Shown in pieces: positions 48,301-60,126 of a DNA stretch of 64,000 nt (position 1 is the first letter of the stretch; every line of letters starts with the position of its first letter). Origin of the DNA: Euptelea pleiosperma (taxonomy: Eukaryota > Streptophyta > Magnoliopsida > Ranunculales > Eupteleaceae); the NCBI GenBank assembly GCA_035048495.1, contig CM068548.1:10529464-10593463 (forward strand), written 5' to 3'. The notes under the pieces are model-generated. The model saw only the letters and a program-made list of their open reading frames with translations, did not search any database and was not told the origin of the DNA. The position numbers and the translations under genes were made by a program.

Positions 48301-50688
48301 TCTCAAAATGCCCTACAATCACTCACATGCCACCTACCCATTTCTTATACCCTATTATTGCACCTGATAATGTGGCCCACATGCAATGGCGGCGGAGCCA
48401 GGGGGTCGACCTCATCGTTAAAAGTTCAGAAGTAAAATTTTTTTGTTTTTCAAACTACCCTTTAGACCGCATTGGAAAAGTACATTTTGCCCACCCTTGA
48501 ACAAAACCCTAGCTCCGCCACTGCATAGGTGTAGTGGCGGAGCCAAGGGGCGACCCACAACTTTAAAAGTTTAGAAGTAAAAATTTTTTTTTCAAAATAC
48601 CCTTTAGGCAACATTGGAAAAGTACCATTTTGTCCACCTTGGAGCAAATTGTGTACAATTTTGCCCACCCTTAAACAAAATCCTGGCTCCACCACTGCCC
48701 GCATATAGAGATCATGTTGGAAAATCCAACTGCACAATGAGTTGTACATAGTCCATACTGTGGAAACTATTTTAAAAATAAATAAATAAATAAATAAAAT
48801 AGTCCAGTCTGACTTTCTTAATCCAATGAAAAATGTTCTGAATTTGAAAACCCAGACCATACAATTAAACCATTACTTTTGATCACCTTTTATATAGGGA
48901 GCTCATATTTGCACACCCCATTTCCTATCCCGGTGGACTCCTAGTCAGGGCACACCCCAAAAAGAGAGATCTCTCTCTAAAATTTGGCTGACTGTTACCG
49001 TCAAATGAGCCATGTGTCACATTTTTAGAGGACACTGACCATATGGATGTTTAGCCATTATCTAGGTGGACCTACAAAGCAAAAATCAACTTGAGTAGAG
49101 ATTTCCAAGCATTGGATTGGAGCCATTTTTTAACTGTAGGAATTCGAGCATTATCGACCATTATTTGGGGTGCAAGATCGAAGGGTTCGAAATCACTAAT
49201 GAGGCTGATTTTTGGTTTGTAGGTCCTCCTAGGGATTGGCCAAACATCCATACAGTCAGTATGCCCTAAAAATGTGCCACGTGTCTCATTTTGTGGGCGG
49301 TCAGTGACCAGGGCCGTCTCGACACAAATTGAGGCCTGAGGCGAAAACTCCATACAAGGCATTTCTTTATATTTAATATATTAATATATATACAAATATT
49401 AATTAAAAAATTAAACTTTGCATTAGTGAAAATATATAAAAATTATTCTTGATAATAAAATAAAAAAATCCCCCTACCCCCTCTCACACACACACACATG
49501 CGGGCACACACACACAAAGTACTCTAGTGGCTCTACATAGATCATTTTTTGGGCCCAATGACTGCGTGGATGTTCAGCCCACCTGTTGGTGGATAAACGC
49601 ACTAAAAATCAGCTTGATTGATGATTTCTAGCCATTGGATTTACCACCCAAAGTACATGCTTGAATCCAACGGCTAGAATCATGTCCTAAAATCTATGGC
49701 TAGAGATAATCAATCAGGTTGATTTTTTGTTTGTATATCCCATAAGGGGTGGGCTAAAGATCCATCTAGTTAGTGGACCTGGGCCCGGGGGCCTTCTCAT
49801 GCCAAGGGGCCTTAGGCAACCACCTTAACGCCAATGGCCTTAAGGTAGAGCTGGCCTTGTCAGTGACTGTCACGGTCAGCCAAGTTTTAGAGAGATCTGT
49901 CTTCTTTGGGGTGTGCCCCAACTAGGAGTCCACCGGGATAGGAAATGGGGTGTACAAATGTGAGCTCCCTAATAATATCAAAAATTTCAGAATCGACTTA
50001 TTTTTGATGATGAAGATCAGAATAATGTATGGTTAGATTGTCCAACACATTCTCCATGTGGTCCCACCATCCCATATAAGAATAGGTGTGAGAACCAAGG
50101 TTTAAAGGAGGCCATTTTAATGGTTAAACGGACTGGGGGGTTACCGTTTAAACGGCCGTTAAAACGGATGGAAACGGCCAGGGGCAAAAGTGGAAAAAAT
50201 AGAAAAAAAATGGAATTTTACTGATTTTAACAGTTTTAACGATTTTAACAGAAAAAATGACGCGAATTTAACAGAAATTAAACAGATTTTAACGGAATTA
50301 AACGGATTTAACGGCCGTTTTTTTCACAAAATTTTTCAGAATTAAACGGCTGTTTAAACGATTTTAATGGCCGTTAAAACAAAAAAAAAAAAAAAAAAAA
50401 AGGCCGTTTTATTCAAAACCGATAAAACATGTTTAAACGGTTTTAACGGAAACGGGCTTGGGGCGTTACCGTTTAAACGGCCATTTTTAAAACCATGGCA
50501 AGAACTAAGAAATGGGTGGAGAGAGAGAGAGAGTTACATTTAATGAAATGAAGGTGGAAAGCGAGCTGTTCTTCGTGGGTAGACTTGTAACCCCAACGTA
50601 GACGTGTCTCTAATTGGGACCTAATGATCTTCCTCAGCTCCTCGTCAGAAACCAGGCCTCCCTCCAACCGCTCCACTACCCCTTCCAT
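43553..50688 (-). CDS. BIA N-methyltransferase, copy 3 (most diverged copy)
   Basis: Exons at 50688-50538, 46814-46709, 45938-45714, 45455-45356, 45277-45167, 45037-44951, 43901-43843 and 43748-43553; open throughout and again 344 residues. Compared with copies 1 and 2 I see Gly-Ala changed to Glu-Gly near residues 9-10, one Val to Leu just before the catalytic ESLEH motif (residue 190), and Trp to Cys, Gln to Leu and Ser to Tyr in the last exon. The substitutions I see in exons 2 and 3 (the SAM fold) are silent. That pattern suggests selection on the core and change in the C-terminal substrate-lid part. This copy alone keeps the four-exon bHLH gene upstream (53097-56327). Confidence 0.87.
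47297..47855. mobile_element. Non-autonomous hAT element (unit 3 copy)
   Basis: Same element with GTCGTGGG at 47289-47296 and 47856-47863. It carries a small duplication-type insertion (GACTCC repeated near 47457-47475) not seen in units 1 and 2. Its presence shows that the insertion predates the triplication. Confidence 0.9.
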
Positions 50689-51197
50689 CGCTAGCTTCTC
50701 TCGTGCCTTGGCTTTTCTAATTAATGCCGTACCTTTCTATCGACAGATCCTGGTTTTATATATCCAGGGTGGTGTTTGGTCACACAACTTCAACTATTAT
50801 ATTCCATGTTTGCAAGCTACCCCATTTTATTTGTTGACTGAAAACTCTCACAACTATTCCGTATGATTAGCAATGCTCCTATTCACAGCATGCGGGGTCC
50901 ACTATCCCATCTTTTCGACTTTCATGCCTGGAAGGCTGCACACGCAACAGCTTCTTTTGCAACATATCACTTTACTTTACTTTACTTTACTTGGTGCTTT
51001 GGTTCAATGTTGATGATGGACCATATTATGATCCAAGTGGATTTGTTTGATCCGCCAGTGTGCAGACACATCATCTCAAAACTCTATATTAAATCAAAAC
51101 AATCACACTTTGAATGGATTCCATGAGACCACATCATCTGTTTATCTTGCTTTCTTTGCACCCATTTAGTCATGTAATTAGTAGGTGCACAGGTGCA

Positions 51198-51205
51198 CCA
51201 CGTGG
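51198..51205. promoter_or_regulatory. G-box upstream of NMT copy 3
   Basis: CCACGTGG about 510 bp upstream of the start codon at 50688. It is retained although neighbouring bases differ from units 1 and 2 and a 32-bp insertion (near 50886) lies between it and the gene. Confidence 0.45.
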
Positions 51206-51357
51206 AGAGTCAGAGCTGGACTGAGGGTGACGAAATAAAAAATAAAAAATATGAATTACTATTGTTTAAAACTTTAAGTATTATATAAAAAAAAACAGAG
51301 AAATATAAAACAAAAGAAAGATAAAATAAAGAAGATTCATTGGAATAAGAGACTTAG

Positions 51358-52330
51358 TGTTTATTAAGTGATTATTTGATTAAGAAAAATAAAAAAAAAT
51401 GGAGACATTAGTCCATGAGTATGATGTGAATTAGGAAAGAGCGATGAGGACAACATGATAATAGATAGGTTATCCGCTTTGGCACGAATCTATCGACGCC
51501 AATATTCTGAAAATTATATTGAATCTTAAATTGAAATAAGTTTAATTGGATTGTTCATGTTGGTAGGGGTACTCCGTTCACAAATAATAGTCTCTATGGC
51601 CAAAACATAGATGGCATGATCACCAATCTGGATTGCCAAGATTCAAAGACTGCCTTTGGTAGTGTCCACAGTGTAGATCATGTCATTTGTAGGAGTCCTC
51701 ACCATCCGATAAAGAGACTTCCTTTAAAAGAGACATGAAATGATTCACTAATGATGCTAATATAGTAACTTTGGTCATATATAATCGATCTAGAGCATCC
51801 AAATATTAGGATACCTCCTGAAAGATTTCATGTTGTTCCAACTACATGTATAGTATAACATTTGGAAACACAGCTATGTGGACAAAATCCACATCGCAAA
51901 TAGAAAGACTACTATGTTCTTTACAGGACAAATTGGCAGCCTATATTGCAGTGCAATGACATATGATCAAATTAAAAACAATGAGGATGCTAAGCACTAA
52001 CAATTATACACATAGGAGTCAAACAATTTGTAACATTATCACGGAGACTATTTTAACCTGTAAAGTGATTTCTTCGATCTACACGCATAATTTTTCTTTC
52101 CAAGCTACTTGAACCGCTTTGACTACTCATATTAATTTGTTCTTCCAAATTCCTATGAAAAAATGTTATTTTCACGTTGAGTTGTTCGAGTTCCAAATCG
52201 AATTCTGCTACCATTATGAGTAGCATTGTCAACCACCTCTTTTTGTCAGTGCATTTTTTTCCACCAACCAAGCCTTAGATATATTTCGCCTTATCTTATC
52301 ATGCCTCATTTTTTCTAAATATCCATTTGC
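51358..52330 (-). pseudogene. Copia reverse transcriptase relic (unit 3 only)
   Basis: On the minus strand, about 52265-52070, the frame has FDLELEQLNVKITFFHRNLE and the following EQINM, a recognisable Copia RT segment (the usual LEL.QLDVK.AFLHG.L.E.IYM block), with stops nearby. The rest, down to 51358, is A/T-rich and degenerate. It separates NMT copy 3 from bHLH exon 4; units 1 and 2 instead have about 80 bp here (21783-21865). Confidence 0.65.
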
Positions 52331-53096
52331 ATCCAATAGACTTCTTTCGTGCTAACAAATTCTATTTAAATTCGTCAATCTTTAGTTGTTTTCAATTTTG
52401 CGAGTGAAGATAATTTGAGAGTTTGAATTTTAGGGGTTCTTTTGTTACTCATTTAAAAACAAATATGATGTATGTTCCCTTCATTAGTGATTTCTTATTC
52501 TTTGTAGTGAACTGGTGACAATCTTTTGTTGGGAGTCAATAAAGTTGCTCCCTAAGGGCGTGGTAGGGGTCCGTAGGTGTGAGGTACCGATCGCTATTAG
52601 AGTTAAAGGCTCACAGGATAGAATTACAGAATGGGCCCGCGGGTGCGAGCTCGATCACCGTTATAGGTCACGGGATCGAATTGTGAAGCCCCACAGGATG
52701 TGACGTCGATCGTGGTATAAAGGCTAAAGTTTGCCCTCTCCTGCAAAGATATATTTTTGAGAGGAATATGGCAGCTTGAGGCCTAATAAAGATCATAACA
52801 TCTTTGTGGACATAGCCCCCCACGCCACGTGAACTATATATGTACATCTCGTGTTGTGGTTTGCTTGTTTCTTACATTTTTTTTTTCTTTTACTATTTTT
52901 ACATCCAAGATTGTATCTAGTCCCAACAACACCAAATTGGATTTACCATTATTAGACATAAAAACAAAATGCGGGAAACAAAAGGCTTTGCGTCTAAATT
53001 CACAATCTATGACTTCAAGTCTATTTTTCTACTGGGTCCATTGAAATTTTTTTCCTTTTTGTTTCTTATGTTAAAAGAGTTCAGAAATCAAAGACT
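52331..53096. other. Unassigned spacer between the Copia relic and the bHLH 3' end
   Basis: A less A/T-rich block at about 52530-52720 (GGTACCGATCGC, GGGCCCGCGGGTGC, GTGACGTCGATCG) stands out from its surroundings and could be part of an LTR or other element. I find no coding signal and no partner repeat in the window. Confidence 0.3.
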
Positions 53097-53814
53097 CTAA
53101 ATTTGGTGCCTTGATTGAAGAGCCATGTTGGTGATGCGTTCCTTAAGCTTTTTCTCCGTCATCTTCTCCGATTCCTTCACCTGCAAACGCCCATCCTTTC
53201 TTTTATCACTACAAGAGATACAGAATCCAAGCCCACACGCATATGAGTGTGTGACACAAGGGGAAGCTTCGGGTTCTGTTAAACGTGGCACACTATCGAG
53301 CCAACTGATTCCAAGAAATTCCTACACCTTGGTGATCCTTCATCCCTAAGATCAGCATGATAAGTGATTCGTAACTGTTGGATTTATGTTTTTGTATTTT
53401 TGTCACGAGCTTCATTCCATGATGTAAAATGCTCAAATCAAACAATAAGGAATCTCCTACCAAGCTGATTATTGGGTTACGACATGGTTGGCAAGTGTGT
53501 GCCATGTGTCACCCAACCATGTGTGGGTAGGTGCGTGACATGTTACCAAACCACATGACGTCAGACAGAAGCTTCCTTATGTCACCAAAATATATATATA
53601 AAAGAAAAAGAAAGAAAATAGAGGAAATGAGAAAATTTACTTTGACGAAGGCAGTTGCACTGACATGGTTGGGATTGGTGAGCTCGAGGGTAGTTAATGT
53701 GATCTTAAATCCTAAAGACTCGATCACTCCCACCAGTTCTCTTCCCACACTGGCCCCACCCTTCCCCGTCATCTTCACCACAAACCGTCGATCATCAATT
53801 TTGTATGTATCGAT

Positions 53815-54676
53815 CTGTTCATTTCACACAACCCCACTTGTTAATCCCACTCATATCTCAAAGATATTCAATATGAAAAAAAAACAACTTACAAAATTAT
53901 CTTAATAAATATTTTAAAATACTAAATATGCCTCATCCAATAAAAATGAGCTCACAAGGGGCTCCTATGGCTTTACTCCTCACGAGCGTTCATATTGGAT
54001 CATCAGTGATGTCATTAACTGAGTTGCACCGGTCCAAATAGGACCCAAAGAAGAATGCAAACAATGTGCACCAGCCCAGGCCCAATGCACTGCAGTTTTT
54101 TTTTTTTTTGAGAGTGGGGGGGACCGGGCGGGTGTATGTACCTAACCCCTCAAAAGGCTAACACAATGAGAAATAATTAAATGCAGGAGGCAAAGGATAC
54201 AAAGAAATGCAAACCTAACCAGTTGTAGGTGTTGCGACGTAAACACTTAGATGGTATTTTTTTGTCATCTGTTCCCGCAGCAACACCATGCAATGGGTTG
54301 TACAGTCTTACGTACAAAGGGAACCCCACAGCAAAAGTATTGCTGCGTGGTTTTGAGCGTGTGTTGCTACCATTCCAAAAACTTCGAATTATAAAAAATC
54401 AGGGGATTGTTTCAAATAATTGTTATTTTACGTTTTGGATTTTATAAAAAAGTTACAAAAAGGCATGTCTTAAACATTGGATTGCTAATTATGGTCTACC
54501 CGCTGTCTTATACATCGGGGGACAAAAATTTTGACAACAATTTTGGCGCACCCACGTAGAAGATGAATCAATGGCTGATTTTTTTGGTGAGATCACCCCT
54601 ATAAATTAAAAATCGGCCCCTATAAAAATCGGTAACTACATTTAATGATTATTTTATCATATATTGTTAAACTTAC
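53815..54676. other. bHLH intron 2: contents
   Basis: Holds sequence shared with units 1 and 2 up to 54008. Beyond that come a T-run with GAGAGTGGGGG (about 54093-54122), an unassigned block (54140-54450), and a family C foldback fragment at about 54515-54650. No gene is seen. Confidence 0.5.
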
Positions 54677-55224
54677 CTCAAGAATATGCGATATCATGTT
54701 GACACGGTCCGATGAAGCTATCGGAGGTACTAAACTTTGAGGGTTTTCTCGTGACTTTTCCGACCGACTCGCCCTTATCTGTGAATTTTCGATGGGCCTT
54801 TCTCAAGCCATGCAATTTCTTCATGTATACTCCTAAGATAATCCAAGGCATCCATTAGAATTGATCTCTTGTCCATCTGCAAGCATTCAAATCAACACAA
54901 TCACGAAAATGAGTATGCAGAGAATTTAAGCCAATCTTAGCAATCAGATCATGGATTTCAATCTTATGATATTGAAAATTAGTTGCCCAAATTAGAATTC
55001 ACAAGCAAAAATCATTTTTCTCGCCATGTTTATAGATGCGTTTCTTCGATTCCTTAATAAAATCTTTAATTGCTTATAAAAAAAAAAGGCAAAAATCATG
55101 AAAAATGAAATTTTGACTTGTTTACCTATGTGATGAACTTGCACATGCATGTGCATGGATGTATACAAACATGGATTCTCACATACTAAAAGAATACATA
55201 CATAACTATGTCTTTATATATCTA

Positions 55225-55550
55225 TGTTACCTATGTTAAACAACCATTTACCCCAACAGATTGACCTATTGGGGAAAGGTGAAACAACTACATATACCAA
55301 CGGGTCATCGGGCCAACACAACACATGTACAGGAAAACATCATCTGCTAACACGCCCCCTCAACAGGAATAAATTATGCTAGAGACTTGAACCTGCGACC
55401 TCCCAGGCCTTACGGGTTTGATAACATGTTATACAACCATTTACCCTAAAAGATTGTTGTGTTAGGGAAAGACGAAGCAATTGTTTATACCAATGGGTTG
55501 TTGATCAGGACAACACAACACCTGTGCGGGAACACATCATCTGCTAACAA
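55225..55550. repeat. Two related repeat copies in bHLH intron 1
   Basis: CAACCATTTACCCCAACAGA...CCAACGGGTCATCGGGCCAA at about 55240-55320 and a second degenerate copy at about 55435-55545, the same motif as in NMT intron 2 (about 16678-16770). Between them GAACCTGCGACCTCC resembles an inverted tRNA-type B-box, so a SINE or similar short element is possible. Confidence 0.45.
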
Positions 55551-56469
55551 CTTACATGTATCGTTCATGTTTTATGTAAAAAAGTTTATTGCTTTGCTAG
55601 AATGAAGAAATAAGTTTAAAATTAATGTACATTGTTATCTAATATGTATAAAAGTACGGTTTGCGCTCATGAATATCAAAATACATACATTCATCTGTAT
55701 ATGTATGTACATGTATGAGCATATGTGATTGATGTACATGCTCTTGTATTACCTTGGTGATGTTGGGAACAAGAGCTCGGAGAGCAAGCAACTGTTGACT
55801 AAGTCTCTTCCTCCTGTTTCTCTCTGATACCAAGTTCTTACAATTCATCAATGGTCCTTTCGGATCGTCATCATCGTTAACTTCTTCTTCTTCTACTACT
55901 ACTTCCTCAGGAGCTAATGCAGATTCTGTAACATGATCCACAAAGCTCTCTATGCCATCCATGTGGACATCCGTACGTGGACCATCTATAATGAAACCAT
56001 TGACTTCTTCTTCCTTTGCCACTGGTGCAACTGGTTCAACTGAGGGTTGATAGCTTGTGCCTCTGTACAAACCTCGGGCTCCAACTCCCACAGGTCATAG
56101 AGAAACTCATCTGTAAGTGGAATATTTGTGAAGAAATCCGATGTCGGCGGGTTCTGAAGAAGATGGTCACTAGGTATTTGGAAGTTGGGTAATTCACAGA
56201 AGAGTTCAGAGTTATTAAAGGAATCTGAATCAAGCCATGAAGCGAACATGTCCAAGCTTGTCGTCGCATTCATGGCTATTTGGTCTGGAAAAACTTGGAA
56301 AGGGGAGGAGCTCGACTTGGCTTCCATGAAATTTAGCTAATTCTTCTCCCTCACTCTTTCTCTGAACTTCGAAGTAGTGTTAGCGTTTGCTAGTGAATAT
56401 ATTAATAAGAGAAGATGAAAAATGCCTTTTTCCTAGTTCCTTTTTGGTCTATATGGATATTTGTCCCAT

Positions 56470-56925
56470 CACTTGGGAAAAAATTTAGATGCAGAGGACT
56501 TTGGATGCAGTCGATGTAGAGGTCTCTCGTGGCCCTACATGGCTCATATTTTGGGCCCACAAATGGCATGGATGTTTAGCACACCCCTTGATCGATATAC
56601 ATACCCGAAATCAGCTGTCTGATTGGTTTTCTCTAGCCATAGATTTTAGCACCATTTTTAGGATTGGTTCCAACCGTTGGATTCAAGCATGTTTTTTTTT
56701 TGTATTTTTTGGGCACTAAATCCAACGACTAGAAATTATCAATCAAGCTGCTTTTTGGTATGTATATCCACCAAGGGGTGGGCTAAACATCCATGCGGTT
56801 AGTGGCCCCTATGTAGAGTGGTGTAAAGATGCTTTGATTTTTTGTGCGTAGGTCTTACCAAGTAGTGTACAAACATTCATGGGCCCCAAAGAGTGTTCCA
56901 CGTGGCTTTTTTGGGGGGCTGCGGT
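56470..56925. repeat. Foldback MITE (family B) followed by a family A half element
   Basis: 56530-56830 shows the paired arms GGGCCCACAAATGGCATGGA and ATCCATGCGGTTAGTGGCCC. 56845-56925 is a single family A arm ending in TTCCACGTGGC (G-box core 56899-56904). These lie 150-600 bp upstream of the bHLH start codon. Confidence 0.65.
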
Positions 56926-57292
56926 ATCAAACTTGCTCTGCAGTGCTGAAGATCAAAGTTCTTCTCGTAATAATCATAAGTAGTGCAGATGAAAAGGAGG
57001 ATGGTTTTGTTTAGATGGGAAAAGGTTGGAGAATACGACGAACAACCAAGAAATTAAGAAGTCCAGAGGTCTGAAAACATATATTTATCATGTTGTCCAT
57101 ATACTATAGCTTCTTGAAGAAAAACAAATTGAAAAAAACAAACAAACAGGGCAAGCGAGATCCACGCGGAATCCAGAGCTGAATCCTCGATCAATTTTAG
57201 CACAATCATGTGTATGGAAGAAAAAAAAAATTACTTGAATGTGAAGGGATCACAAAATGATTGTTCTTGCCTACGTCGTTATCATGAAATTT

Positions 57293-57323
<31 letters not shown>

Positions 57324-58376
57324 TATTAAAAACAAATTTATTTTCGTTAAATCTCATTAAAATCTACTTCTTTTTTTTTTATCTACTTTTTAAATTTCTT
57401 CTTCTTATTTAGAGAGACTTTATTATCATTCATGTTTATATATAGGCTTTGTATGGTTACCCTGAATAAGTTTTCTAGAAATGATTTTTTGCCTGGGTCA
57501 GACACAGGAAACCTTTTGTTTTCTGGCCCATCTTGGGAGTCGTGTTCTCAGCTGTGAATTTCAAGAATCCAACGTGGTATCGTTGAGCTGGCACTGCAAA
57601 AAGTGAAAAAGTGAAGTCAGCTCACTTTTTCTTGGAATCGTTTTCTCGGTCACATGACCGAGAAAACGATCCCCCAGATGCAGAAAAGGGGGCTCGATCC
57701 TGAGCCAAACCCTTTTTGCATATAAATGTCATAAAAATTTTCTTTATCAACACTTTCTGACAACCATTTTCTCTGATTACCAAAACAAATTCTGCATAAA
57801 CGATTTTTTATAATTAAGTTAACATCTATGCTTTACCTTTCTATAATTAAGTTTGAGTTTGTTTTTTCACTCTATACTACTAAAGATTTTAAATCTGCAT
57901 AAACGACATTAGACATAGTAATAAAATAGTAAATGGATATTTAATGGGGGCAAGTATGTGTCTAGGTCTAGTCAGTAGTCGGGTCTATTTTGTATTGACC
58001 AAACCTTCCTATATATTAAAGAGTAATGATCACATGGTATGGGGTCCATGGCGCACAGTCCCCTGTGTCGTTTTTTCATTAGTCAAGTGTATTGCATTTA
58101 ATAATTAATTAACTTAAACTTAAAACTGATTTACACGATAAGCGCAATTATGGTCTAAGACAAAACGCACCATTGACCACCATGACAACATCCATGGACC
58201 CTGGACCATGTGATGTCATTTGCTCTATATTAAATGGTGAGAGTGGTGTCTAATTGATGGAGAACTAAGAACATGATAATTTAATAAATGAAACCAGGAT
58301 TTTAATAATTGGTTTGATTCTGCTACCCTATTGGGTTAAAGCATTATGTCCTAGTTTTGTCATGCATTGTAAAAAA
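56926..58376. other. No gene; A/T-rich spacer with a foldback element
   Basis: 57480-57715 holds a family D-like foldback with arms GTTTTCTCGGTCACATGACC and its complement plus GGGTCAGACAC/CCCCCAGATGC ends. An AT run lies at about 57307-57326 and several A-runs nearby. The rest shows no coding or structural signal. Confidence 0.5.
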
Positions 58377-58522
58377 CTAGTCGGTGGCCAGTGCCCACGG
58401 CACTCCCTGACAAAGCATTTGATCCACCGTCCAATTGGAGGATAAGTTCTGGGTCCTTCTTTATTGAAGCCTATAAGAGGGAGTATAGTGGGGGAGACAA
58501 CCACTGTCACTTGTTATATAGA
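58377..58522 (-). mobile_element. 146-bp mini-Helitron
   Basis: On the minus strand it begins TCTATATAACAAGTGACAG (from 58522) and ends with a hairpin, AGTGCCCACGGCACT-type, then CTAG (58380-58377). The flanking bases are A before the start and T after the end, the hallmark of Helitron insertion between A and T. A second, 3'-truncated unit lies beside it (about 58529-58665). Confidence 0.7.
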
Positions 58523-58862
58523 TATACATGGAGGGAAGGTTAGCGGGTGTGAGTGGCTGAGATACACCATCCAATTTGAAGATATATAAGATCTCGGCCC
58601 TTCTTTATTGAAGCTTATAAGAGGGAGTATAGTAGGGAGAAAACTATTGTCACTTATTATATAGATAGGAAATGTTACCGATTTCCTTCCCTTTCTCTTT
58701 TCCCGTTGCAACTCTGAAGATTGCAAATTATTTAGTCCATATTTGAAGAAGCAAAGAGATGAACGTAATTTCTATAGCTTATCGAAAACAATTTCTATTG
58801 AGTTTAGGGTTATAGTTGATATGAGTATGGATTCGTAGTCTAAGGATTCTGCTACCCGTAGG

Positions 58863-59012
58863 CAGTGGCAGAGCCAGGATTTTGTTCAAGGGTGAGCAAT
58901 ATTGTACAGATTTTGTTCCAGGGTGGGCAAAGGGGTACTTTGAAAGTAAAAAAAATATTTATTGCACTTTTAAAGTTGGGCCCACCCTCACCCCTTTCTG
59001 GCTCCGCCACTG
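58863..59012. mobile_element. 150-bp hAT-type MITE with 8-bp target duplication
   Basis: The ends CAGTGGCAGAGCCAGGA and GGCTCCGCCACTG are inverted repeats. Flanks CCCGTAGG (58855-58862) and CCTGTAGG (59013-59020) agree at 7 of 8 bases. Same family as the dimer in NMT intron 1. Confidence 0.85.
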
Positions 59013-59020
59013 CCTGTAGG

Positions 59021-60126
59021 CGAGTGTAGTTGGTAGGGTTGCTTAGGAGCCATTTATGATAACATGAATATGGGGAACACTTCAACCTAGATTATTGTTG
59101 CTTCTTCAAAGTAAGGAAGAAGGGAAAGGAATGACTAAGAAAATATTTGATTTTTTCTAACCTAGATTATGGTTGCTTCTACAAAGTAAGAAAATAACTA
59201 AAATCGTGGTACTGACTTTTTTGGCTTCTTTTTGCTCTCTTGTTGTAGATATAACTCCTAGTCATGATTCATTTCCTATTGATCTTTCAAAAATGATTGT
59301 GGAAGATGATAGGGGGGTGTAAATTTGCCCGATTGTAGATCATTTTTTAATGTACGGGTCCCACCTAAACCCGAGCTTTACCTCTCACCGTAAAAAAATA
59401 AGGAAGAAAAAGGGCAAGGACAGTGGATAAAGATTATACCTTTTTTTTTTTTTTTTCGCTTTGGATTAAGATCGGTATTGTGTTAAGAGATAGGCGAAAC
59501 TCAAATTGGGTTGTGAATATATGAACACTTGGCTTGACTGGAAAAAAAAGAGGAGAACAAAACAACAAAGAAAGCATCCGCGTGGTTGTGATCATATGCA
59601 AACACACATGCCACCCACTAGTACAGATTTTGTTCCAGTCCGGTCGGTTCTTTCAATTTTTTGAAAAAAAAAAATAACTACTTTATAATCACTAATTAAA
59701 TATTAGCAAGGGGATCATTCTCATTACAAATCAGTCCTTAACTCTGCATCTCCATGTGGGCCCAACTTAAAATTTTCAAAAATGTATGAAAGGACAAAAT
59801 ACGGTCAGAGTCGTCTAAGATTGTGCCACGTGGCTCATATTGTGTCTTGTAACCGGAACCCGTCATTTTAGGGCCGTAACTAGAGCCCGACCCTTGTTTA
59901 AATTACCCACTTACATTTTCAAGTAAATTCAAATAATGCATTCATTTACTTAAGTATCATGCATTCACATGCCCTCCCATTATAATAATAAAGGCAACTA
60001 ATTTAATCATTTACAACAAATTATATTTTTTCTTATCCCATGTAGCACCTATATTAGAGATAAATAGTTATAATTTTATGAAAAGAGTAAAATACTAAAT
60101 TACCCTTCACAACTTAGAATAGTTAA
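59021..60126. other. No gene; A/T-rich spacer
   Basis: A family A MITE half arm at about 59795-59850 includes GCCACGTGGC (G-box core 59827-59832). A T-run lies at 59442-59457. No coding signal is visible. Confidence 0.5.

Larger units (their letters stand above)
39869..54008. repeat. Tandem repeat unit 3 (older copy, different right end)
   Basis: Homologous to units 1 and 2 from the CYP719A tail through the NMT and its promoter up to about 51358, then again over the bHLH exon 3 region (53508-54008). Between these blocks unit 3 has about 2.1 kb (Copia relic plus bHLH exon 4) that units 1 and 2 lack. To the right of 54008 it continues into the remaining bHLH exons where units 1 and 2 switch to Gypsy sequence. 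Confidence 0.9.
53097..56327 (-). pseudogene. bHLH-ACT transcription factor gene, four exons, with two apparent frame breaks
   Basis: Exons 56327-55753, 54876-54677, 53814-53641 and 53180-53097 have GT-AG borders. The predicted nuclear protein has an acidic N-terminus (MEAKSSSSPFQVF start), a basic region NLVSERNRRKRLSQ, helix 1 ending VPNITK, helix 2 MDKRSILMDALDYLRSIHEE, a linker ending SDRVNMISHILE, an ACT-like domain (RRFVVKMTGKGG), and a C-terminus ending QSRHQI. Exon 1 (575 nt) needs a frame change near 56045-56090, and exon 2 (200 nt) another near 54790-54800. They could be real lesions or assembly errors. Asn replaces the His/Lys expected of strict G-box binders, while Glu and Arg for E-box contact are kept. 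It resembles the non-MYC bHLH type that regulates BIA genes in Coptis (inference). Confidence 0.65.

Noticed and set aside
52515..52703. Short open frame in the less A/T-rich block upstream of bHLH exon 4
   Set aside because: 62 residues with no recognisable motif, and antisense to the bHLH gene. Base composition alone is not enough for a gene call.
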